From NCBI GenBank assembly GCA_021799945.1, contig JAJYZK010000258.1, positions 1-5,180 on the forward strand: a stretch of 5,180 nucleotides of DNA. Reading direction: 5' to 3'. The stretch is from Acidobacteriota bacterium. Its GTDB lineage: Bacteria > Acidobacteriota > Terriglobia > Terriglobales > Acidobacteriaceae. The translations under genes and the position numbers were made by a program. Positions 1 to 5,180 of the stretch are shown piece by piece; position 1 is the first letter of the stretch, and every line of letters begins with the position of its first letter. The notes beneath the pieces are model-generated. The model was not told where the DNA came from. It made no database searches and saw only the letters and a list, made by a program, of their open reading frames with translations.

Positions 1-1
1 T

Positions 2-1786
2 TCCGAAGTCAATTCCGGCGCAATGCGCTGGTTCGTAGCCCCGTCTCCGAATGGCGCGGGCGCCGGGCCCGCCTACGGAACGGTGGCGGACCTGGGCTGC
101 CGGCATTCTGCGCAGGCCTACACCCAATGCCGCGCAACCTACACCGCGCCCGCGATTCCGCCCGCCGGCTCCGTCTTTCTGGTGGCCAGTCCGGCGAATA
201 GCCCTCGCTCCCGGGCCTCTTTGCACATCCTGCTGAACTCGGGAGGCTTCAACAGCTCTCCGCTGCCGAACCGGGCGCCGCAGACGGGCATGGTGGAGAT
301 GGGAGGGTCCGGCGGCAACGCGAACGACTTCGATTCCTCCATGGACGCGCAGGGGAACCAGTACGTGAAGGACTGCTGCGGCGGAACTCTGGGGGCCCTG
401 GTCGAAGATCAAAACAGCAATCTTTACATTCTCAGCAACAATCATGTGCTCGCCGAATCCGATGAAGGGCGAACCGGAGATAGCATCGTGCAACCGGCGC
501 TGATCGATCAGGATTGCAATCCGCAGGCCGGCCGCACGGTGGGCGCGCTGCGCTACGCGGCGCCCATCTCCAGCTCCGAGTCCAATGTGGACGCCGCTCT
601 GGCCCTGGCGACGCCCGCCGTCGATCCTCTCGGAAACATTCTGCAGTTGGGGCCGCCGGCGAATGGAGCGCTGACCCCCGCCGCCCCCGCGGGAGGAGTC
701 GGCGAGAACGTCTCTCCGGGAGACCTGGACCAGATGCGGGTGGTCAAGAGCGGCCGCACCACCGGTTTGACCTGCTCCACCGTGGACACCATCGATTTGA
801 GCGTCGAAGTGGACTACTACTACGACTGCGCGGAAACCAAGCCGTATTACACCAAGACCTTCACCAACCAGATCGGGATTCCCGGGGCCGGATTCGCCGA
901 CAGCGGAGACTCCGGCGCTCTGGTGCTGGACGCCGCCAACGCGCAGCCCATCGGCCTGTTCTTCGCCGGCGGCTCGGGCGAAGGGGGCGCCGGACTGAGC
1001 GTCGCCAATCCCATCCAGGATGTTCTCTTGGAACTGGCGCGGGATAGCCATCAACCGGGACTGCAATTCAGGATCGTAGGCGGCCCTGAGCATTCCGTCT
1101 CCTGCTCCGATTATGACCGGGACTCTCCACCGGCCGGCTTGCAGCATGCCCTGAGCGAGGCGCAGAGCAGCGCGGCGCGCTCGGCGGCGGACTACGCTGC
1201 GGCCACCCTCATTCGGCCGGACAGCGGAGTTCTTGGCGTGCGTCCCGGCAGAAGTCTCGATCATCCCGGCGAAGGCGCCGTGATCGTCTATGTGGAGCGG
1301 AGCAAGCCGACGGCCGCGGTTCCCAAGTCGGTCGGAGGAGTGCGCACTCTGGTGATCCCCGCCGATGCGGCGAGCGTAAATGCCGGAGCGGCGCCCTTGG
1401 CTCCGCCCCGGTACGGCGGCATTCATCCCTCGAATGAGGCCTGGCGGGCCGCCGCCGCAGCGCAGCAGAAGTTCGCGCCGCAGTGGATGAGCGATCCGGC
1501 GATCTTCGGAGTTGGCGTGACCCAAAGCCTGGACAACCCCGCCGACGCAGCGCTGCTGGTCCTGGTGGACATGAAAAAGACCCCGGAGGCGATGCCCGAT
1601 TTCGCCGGCGGCCTCCGGGTTCGCTATCTCAGATTGAACCGCCTCCATGTGACCCGCTCGAAGGGGGCGGGAGCGCCGCGGCCGACGAACTGCGAACTGC
1701 GGGCTGCGCGGCGAGGCTCCGCCGCGACTGCGGCCCGGGTCGCGGACGCAGTCGCAACGCCCACGCCGCCGGCGACCCCTTTTTAA
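2..1786 (+). CDS. Ig-like module / trypsin-fold serine protease with duplicated C-terminal module (5'-partial)
   Basis: The frame is open from base 2, so the start lies upstream; residues here count from the Met at 23. Residues 1-71 look like the end of a bacterial Ig-like domain (ATYTAPA, a PAG turn, then alternating strands), common in secreted acidobacterial proteins. The protease domain covers about 115-340. His141 lies in SNNHVLA, Asp190 in NVDAALALA and Ser297 in GDSGAL, the order and spacing of the chymotrypsin-fold triad; KSGRTTGLT (242-250) and GLFFAGG (311-317) are typical of bacterial trypsin-like proteins related to the plant NAL1 group. Residues 400-445 and 491-536 are two copies of one small module. 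The tail after about 558 is Ala/Arg/Pro-rich and unlike a folded domain. A signal peptide would be in the missing part, so export is inferred. The gene ends with TAA, convergent with the kinase. Protease fold is well supported; substrate is unknown. Confidence 0.85.
   Translation, partial: SEVNSGAMRWFVAPSPNGAGAGPAYGTVADLGCRHSAQAYTQCRATYTAPAIPPAGSVFLVASPANSPRSRASLHILLNSGGFNSSPLPNRAPQTGMVEMGGSGGNANDFDSSMDAQGNQYVKDCCGGTLGALVEDQNSNLYILSNNHVLAESDEGRTGDSIVQPALIDQDCNPQAGRTVGALRYAAPISSSESNVDAALALATPAVDPLGNILQLGPPANGALTPAAPAGGVGENVSPGDLDQMRVVKSGRTTGLTCSTVDTIDLSVEVDYYYDCAETKPYYTKTFTNQIGIPGAGFADSGDSGALVLDAANAQPIGLFFAGGSGEGGAGLSVANPIQDVLLELARDSHQPGLQFRIVGGPEHSVSCSDYDRDSPPAGLQHALSEAQSSAARSAADYAAATLIRPDSGVLGVRPGRSLDHPGEGAVIVYVERSKPTAAVPKSVGGVRTLVIPADAASVNAGAAPLAPPRYGGIHPSNEAWRAAAAAQQKFAPQWMSDPAIFGVGVTQSLDNPADAALLVLVDMKKTPEAMPDFAGGLRVRYLRLNRLHVTRSKGAGAPRPTNCELRAARRGSAATAARVADAVATPTPPATPF
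1220..1630 (+). repeat. Diverged tandem protein module (two copies) in the protease C-terminus
   Basis: Residues 400-445 (bases 1220-1357) and 491-536 (bases 1493-1630) of the protease align without gaps over 46 positions with 16 identities by hand count. Shared landmarks are D..(V/I).GV, SLD(H/N)P, the V.V strand, a Pro, then GG(V/L)R. The period is 91 residues. Each copy reads as a short beta-alpha-beta-like unit: a strand, an acidic turn, a hydrophobic strand, a Lys/Pro loop and a GG(V/L)R strand. The linker between copies (446-490) is Ala/Pro-rich and then probably helical. The role is unknown. Confidence 0.65.
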
Positions 1787-1813
1787 GCAAGGCGCCGGAA
1801 AGCCGCAGGATCC

Positions 1814-1852
1814 AAAACCACCGGAGCCCTGAGGGCCGGAGCGCGGCTCAGG
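1814..1852 (-). terminator. Weak candidate terminator after the sensor kinase
   Basis: In the convergent gap, CCTGAG (1828-1833) and CTCAGG (1847-1852) form a perfect 6-bp stem with a 13-base loop. Read on the minus strand, downstream of the kinase stop, it is followed after about ten bases by a run of only four T (1817-1814). The stem is short, the loop large and the T-run weak and displaced, so intrinsic termination is only a possibility. Confidence 0.2.
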
Positions 1853-1870
1853 CGCGTCGACGCGGGCGCC

Positions 1871-3754
1871 TCAAACGGCTTGGCTGACGGCATTCGCCAC
1901 GGGACGCGCTGCGGCGACGCCGTGTCGCGGCAGAAAAATCATAAAGATTGTGCCGGAGCGTTTCCCCCGCGCCGCGGCCTCCGTCTGGGGCCGGCTGCGG
2001 ACCCGGACCAGCCCCCGGTGCTTTTGGATGATCTCCGCGCTCACCCATAAACCGAGCCCGGTGCCGGTCGCGTCCTTGGTGGTGAAAAAGGGTTCGAAGA
2101 TGCGCTTCCGCGTAGCATCGTTCATTCCCGAGCCGTTATCCTCCACAAAGATCCGCACGCCCGGCTCGCCGCCGCTCCAGGATTGAGACCGGCGAACGAC
2201 AAGCCGCATGACCCCGTGCGCAGCCATGGCGTCGATGGCGTTTCCCACCAGGTTGGCGAAGAGCTGACGCAACTCCCCGGAGAAGCAGTGCAGGTCCGCT
2301 TGCGAATCGAATCTACGCGTCACCTCGATCTGCAGGGAATGGAGTCGTCCCTGATGCAGGGTGAGCACGGAGTTGAGCAACTCCGGAATGTTGGCCACCA
2401 TCGGCAGCGTCGATTGCCGGTAGAAGCGGAGCGTCTGCTGCGTCACTTCAGAGACCCGGGAGATTTCATGCTGCGCCAGGTCCGCGTAGGAGCGAGCCTG
2501 GTCATCGAGCGATTCCTGCCGCTGCAGCAGATACAGGAGATTCGTCACCGCCTCCAGCGGATTGTTAATTTCATGGGCGATGGAGGCCGCGAGGCGGCCG
2601 GCCGCGGCCAATTTTTCCGTCTTCCGAAGCGCCTCCTCGGAGCGCTTTCTCTCCGTGGTCTCGACCACGATGGCCCCCACCCAGCGCACGGTTTGGCCGA
2701 CGGTCTTCACCGGATAGACGTTCAGCAGCCACGCCCCAGCCGGCGACGAGTCCTCCTCGCCGGGAATCGTCAGTTCAAAATCGCGAACAGCCTGCCCGCT
2801 CTCAAACACATTGCGAACGCAGTTTTCGAGCAGCGCCGCCGCGGGATTGGCCAGCGTCTCCCCGATGGTGCGGCCAAGATGACGACCGATGGTTCCCCGG
2901 TTGATCTCCGCCAGAAACTGATTGATGCGCACGTACCGGTACTTGCGGTCGAAAAATGCGAAGCCGATGGGGGCGTTTTCCAGCATGGAGTCCAGCAGCG
3001 CCAGCGTGTCGTTGAGTCCGGCCCGCTGCTCTTCGATCGAGGTCACCATCAGGTTGAATGCCCGGGTGAGATCGGCGGCCTCGTTGGCGGAGGTGACCTC
3101 CAGAGGAAATCCCTCCTTGGTTTCGGGATTGCGAATGAGCTTGCGGGTAGCGGCCAACAGGGTCAGCAGGGGGCGGGTGATGGAGCGGGCCAGCAAGCCC
3201 GCGATCAGCGCCGTGCCGAAGGCGCCGAGTCCGGCGAAAATGAGCGTGATGCGCACCAGGGAATAGATCTGCTGCCATTCCGTCGATTCGTTCTCATAGA
3301 TCCAGGCGTAGCCGCTGAGCCGCCCGTCCACGCGGATGGGAACGACGGCCTCCCGCGCTCCGTCGGCAGACCGGAAGATCACGCTGGGCGCATTGCTGGA
3401 AATGTCTTGTTTTTCGGCGGGCGTCAGCACGTTCCGGCCGATCAACGTGGGATCGCTGCTGGCCATCGCGCGGCCGCTGGCGTCGGTGACCGTCGCCGCC
3501 CGGATCTGCGGGGCCCCAACCATGGCCCGCACGATGGGCTGCAGATAGCCCTGCGGCCCGGCCCGCAGGGCCTCCTGGCTCTGCAGCGCGAGCAGATCCG
3601 CCTCGGATTGCAACTGCGATCGGGCGCGATCCCGAATCTCCGATGCCTGCTCGCGCACCAGGAGCGTGGCAAAGCCTACAACCAGCAGGCCCTCCAACAG
3701 AATGAGTCCCGAGATAAGCTGCCCTCGGATCGAACGAGGCTTAAGCCAGCTCAT
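1871..3754 (-). CDS. Membrane sensor histidine kinase (Cache-like, HAMP, PAS, HisKA, HATPase_c)
   Basis: This is a complete 627-residue two-component sensor kinase of the inner membrane. A basic N-terminus (KPRSIR) precedes TM1 at about 11-33. Residues 35-165 form an extracytoplasmic single-Cache-like sensor, TM2 is about 166-189, HAMP 190-242 (Pro195), and a PAS domain about 250-370. The HisKA phosphoacceptor is His394 in SIAHEINNPLEAV. The ATPase domain has the N-box NLVGNAIDAM (501-510), G1 DNGSGM (539-544), F-box FEPFFTTK (553-560) and G2 GTGLGL (564-569), so autokinase activity is expected. No receiver domain is fused and no response regulator lies in the window, so partner and output are unknown. 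The HEINNPLEAV box resembles kinases of the NtrB/AtoS-like group, which often pair with separate regulators. ATG at 3754 is the first usable start: upstream in frame there is a TGA and no ATG, GTG or TTG. No clear Shine-Dalgarno precedes it. Confidence 0.95.
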   Translation of the reverse strand: MSWLKPRSIRGQLISGLILLEGLLVVGFATLLVREQASEIRDRARSQLQSEADLLALQSQEALRAGPQGYLQPIVRAMVGAPQIRAATVTDASGRAMASSDPTLIGRNVLTPAEKQDISSNAPSVIFRSADGAREAVVPIRVDGRLSGYAWIYENESTEWQQIYSLVRITLIFAGLGAFGTALIAGLLARSITRPLLTLLAATRKLIRNPETKEGFPLEVTSANEAADLTRAFNLMVTSIEEQRAGLNDTLALLDSMLENAPIGFAFFDRKYRYVRINQFLAEINRGTIGRHLGRTIGETLANPAAALLENCVRNVFESGQAVRDFELTIPGEEDSSPAGAWLLNVYPVKTVGQTVRWVGAIVVETTERKRSEEALRKTEKLAAAGRLAASIAHEINNPLEAVTNLLYLLQRQESLDDQARSYADLAQHEISRVSEVTQQTLRFYRQSTLPMVANIPELLNSVLTLHQGRLHSLQIEVTRRFDSQADLHCFSGELRQLFANLVGNAIDAMAAHGVMRLVVRRSQSWSGGEPGVRIFVEDNGSGMNDATRKRIFEPFFTTKDATGTGLGLWVSAEIIQKHRGLVRVRSRPQTEAAARGKRSGTIFMIFLPRHGVAAARPVANAVSQAV

Positions 3755-3786
3755 AAGCGGTAAAATCCGTTCAACTTCCCCACCAG

Positions 3787-3815
3787 CACATAGCCTATTG
3801 CATTTTGACCGTCAA
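3787..3815 (-). promoter_or_regulatory. Candidate sigma70-type promoter of the sensor kinase
   Basis: On the minus strand TTGACG (3815-3810, five of six matches to the -35 consensus) is separated by 17 bases from TATGTG (3792-3787, a poor -10 with three of six matches). Transcription would start near 3780, giving a leader of about 26 bases before the kinase ATG. The -35 and spacing are good, the -10 is weak, which could mean an activated promoter or a chance match. Confidence 0.3.
3805..3815. promoter_or_regulatory. Perfect 11-base palindrome, possible operator
   Basis: TTGAC-C-GTCAA is a perfect inverted repeat around one central base, about 50 bases upstream of the kinase ATG and overlapping its candidate -35 box. 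A dimeric regulator bound here could block or modulate the promoter. Such a short palindrome can arise by chance, and no regulator gene is visible in the window. Confidence 0.3.
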
Positions 3816-3942
3816 TGAAGGAGAAGGACGCATTGAGTCCGGTTCCCGGCCCGCATGGCGGAGCAAAGCGGCGGAGGGGGCGACGTCCTCTCGCCGGGTC
3901 GGTCGGCGGTTCCTCCCCGGAAATCCCTGACCGCGGCCGGCG

Positions 3943-5007
3943 TCAGGCGGAAAGTGGCGCGGTCAGCCTGGAGGCCAGATCGCGGGCGATCTGGCCTCCG
4001 TGAAAACGGCCGTTCTCGATGAAGATTTCATTTGTCCTCGATCCGGCCACGATCACCCCGGCCAGGTACAGACCGGGAACGTTGCTCTCCAGGGTCTGCG
4101 GATCGACCACGGGCAGCCTGTCCTCTCCCTGCAGTCGAACTCCCAGGGATTGCAGGAACTCGAAGTCGGGACGATATCCGGTCATGGCGAAAACATAGTG
4201 ATTTTTGACATGGACCGGACCCTGCGGCGTAACCAGCTCCACCCGGTCCTCGTGAATGGAGGTCACCGAGCTGGAAAAGTATGCGGTCACTTCCCCGGAC
4301 TTGATGCGGTTGTTGATGTCCGGCAGTATCCAGTACTTCACGTGCGCATGCATCGCCGCTTCCCGATGCACCAGAGTTACCCGGGCGCCGTGACGCCATA
4401 AATCGAGGGCGGCGATCGCCGCGGAGTTCTTGCCGCCGATCACCAGCACATCCTGATCGTAGTAAGGATGCGGGTCGCGATAATAGTGCAACACTTTGGG
4501 AAGATCCTCGCCGGGCGCGTGGAGATAGTTCGGCAGGTCGTAATACCCGGTGGCGACGATGAGCTTACGGGTCAGGTAGCGGCCCGGCTGTCCGAAGCGA
4601 TTGCGAACCCGCACGACAAACTCGCCGTCACGCCCGCCGACGCTCTCCACCGTCTCGTACTGGCGCAGATCCAGGCGGAAGTGCTGCGCCACTTTCCGGT
4701 AATACTCCAGAGCTTCGCTGCGGGTGGGCTTGGCGTTCGTGCTGGGGAAGGGTATGTCTCCGATCTCCAGCAGCTCGGAGGTGGTGAAGAAGGTCATGTT
4801 CGAGGGGTAATGAAAGAGCGAGTTGCAGAGACAGCCTTTGTCCACCAGGGCCGCGCGCAATCCGGCGCGCTGGACCTCAATGGCGCAGGCCAGCCCGGTT
4901 GGACCCGCGCCCACCACGAGAACGTCGAATTGCTCCGTCGGCTCCCCGGCCTCCGGAGAATCGGAGAGATGGCCCGGAATCATTGGTTTTTCGCCCACTT
5001 CATCCAC
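3943..5007 (-). CDS. ypdA: YpdA-family FAD/NAD(P)H oxidoreductase, putative bacillithiol-disulfide reductase
   Basis: This cytoplasmic flavoprotein is expected to use NADPH to reduce a low-molecular-weight thiol disulfide, bacillithiol disulfide in the characterised Firmicutes enzymes. The FAD Rossmann loop is GAGPTG (33-38) after FDVLVV. The family block around NSLFHYPSNMTFF (62-74) and LEIGDIPF (80-87) follows, then ATGYYD (152-157), the NAD(P)H loop VIGGKNSA (189-196), and the C-terminal LYLAGVIVAG and IFIENGRFHGG (313-338). There is no CxxC as in thioredoxin reductase; its cysteines are C41, C59 and C61. The position of the conserved Firmicutes Cys14 is Thr37 here. GTG at 5007 is the longest start, with an in-frame TGA five codons upstream; it gives a 26-residue extension before the Rossmann strand and 354 residues against the usual 325-330. 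ATG at 4983 (346 residues) is about equally likely; neither has a good ribosome site. The family call is firm; the substrate is inferred. Confidence 0.88.
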   Translation of the reverse strand: MDEVGEKPMIPGHLSDSPEAGEPTEQFDVLVVGAGPTGLACAIEVQRAGLRAALVDKGCLCNSLFHYPSNMTFFTTSELLEIGDIPFPSTNAKPTRSEALEYYRKVAQHFRLDLRQYETVESVGGRDGEFVVRVRNRFGQPGRYLTRKLIVATGYYDLPNYLHAPGEDLPKVLHYYRDPHPYYDQDVLVIGGKNSAAIAALDLWRHGARVTLVHREAAMHAHVKYWILPDINNRIKSGEVTAYFSSSVTSIHEDRVELVTPQGPVHVKNHYVFAMTGYRPDFEFLQSLGVRLQGEDRLPVVDPQTLESNVPGLYLAGVIVAGSRTNEIFIENGRFHGGQIARDLASRLTAPLSA

Positions 5008-5128
5008 TATAGCGTAGGGTCAGGGACCGATCCTCCTCCGCCAGGCAAATTGGTCGGCGCCACAAACGGAGCTGCAATGCGAGCGACCGATCCGGTCTCC
5101 GCCCGACCGCATCCGCTTGCGCCGCCGC

Positions 5129-5134
5129 TATAAT
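5129..5134 (+). promoter_or_regulatory. Consensus -10 box facing right, promoter for a gene at the window edge
   Basis: A perfect TATAAT sits in the otherwise very GC-rich divergent spacer. No recognisable -35 lies 15-18 bases upstream. The first ATG downstream on the same strand is at 5150, preceded by GGAG (5142-5145), and stays open to the window end. That start would leave a leader of only about ten bases, so it could be a near-leaderless gene or the true start may lie beyond the window. Confidence 0.4.
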
Positions 5135-5149
5135 CTTGGCTGGAGCCGA

Positions 5150-5180
5150 ATGCGGAGGGCGCCTGTTTTTCTCCCGGACG
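5150..5180 (+). CDS. Possible start of a rightward gene (3'-partial)
   Basis: ATG at 5150 follows a perfect TATAAT by 15 bases and a GGAG by four, and opens a frame of ten codons (MRRAPVFLPD) that runs off the window. Other frames are also open over so short a stretch, including one from TTG at 5136, so this is only a candidate. No function can be assigned. Confidence 0.2.
   Translation, partial: MRRAPVFLPD

Noticed and set aside
1697..1786. Possible frameshift at the end of the protease, because the tail turns Ala/Arg/Pro-rich
   Set aside because: Other frames through this stretch give equally low-complexity translations and no recognisable continuation, so a natural unstructured tail is simpler.
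1853..1864. Perfect 12-base palindrome CGCGTCGACGCG in the convergent gap
   Set aside because: It is only G/C-rich self-complementarity in a high-GC region, with no T-run beside it and no partner site, so neither terminator nor operator can be supported.
2183..3763. A 526-codon open frame on the plus strand opposite the sensor kinase
   Set aside because: It is a complementary-strand shadow: the kinase frame on the other strand carries every expected domain motif, while this translation is rich in Arg, Gln, Gly and His with no recognisable domain.
3815..4003. A 62-codon plus-strand frame in the kinase-ypdA spacer, with AAGGAG near a TTG
   Set aside because: The product is Arg/Gly/Pro/Ser-rich with no domain, its second half overlaps the 3' end of ypdA, and the frame looks like GC-rich background.
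4468..5133. A 221-codon plus-strand frame opposite ypdA
   Set aside because: It lies across the well-supported ypdA gene and shows no domain; long antisense frames are expected at this base composition.
1..5180. Mobile element, CRISPR, tRNA or rRNA signals
   Set aside because: No transposase or integrase motifs, terminal inverted repeats, regularly spaced repeats or RNA-gene signatures were seen on either strand.

Overview
The window is GC-rich (roughly 60-65% G+C by eye). Its gene content best fits a soil-type member of the Acidobacteriota, perhaps a Bryobacterales/Solibacter-like lineage. That placement is inferred from three things: a large secreted-type protein joining an Ig-like module to a trypsin-like protease, a PAS/HAMP hybrid-free sensor kinase, and a YpdA-type flavoprotein of the bacillithiol branch. 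No rRNA, tRNA, CRISPR array, transposase or phage gene was recognised.

Layout: positions 2-1786 (+) hold the 3' part of a protein whose start lies left of the window. It carries the end of an Ig-like module, a trypsin-fold protease domain with a complete His/Asp/Ser triad, and two diverged copies of a small C-terminal module. An 84-base gap (1787-1870) separates it from the convergent gene at 1871-3754 (-), a complete membrane-bound sensor histidine kinase (Cache-like sensor, HAMP, PAS, HisKA, HATPase_c). A 188-base spacer (3755-3942) follows, with a possible kinase promoter overlapped by a perfect 11-base palindrome. Next is 3943-5007 (-), a YpdA-family FAD/NAD(P)H oxidoreductase (putative bacillithiol-disulfide reductase). 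The last 173 bases (5008-5180) are a divergent intergenic region. It holds a perfect TATAAT box facing right that probably serves a gene starting at or just past the window edge.

How the genes work together: no operon is evident. The kinase and ypdA share a strand, but the spacer between them contains a promoter-like element, so independent transcription is plausible. No response regulator is present, so the kinase is an orphan within this window. YpdA points to low-molecular-weight thiol redox balance in the cytoplasm; the protease probably acts outside the cytoplasm. The most notable points are the Thr in place of the usual nucleotide-binding-loop Cys in the YpdA homologue, the duplicated C-terminal module of the protease, and the palindrome at the kinase promoter. 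I found no convincing evidence of a wholly new multi-gene system.
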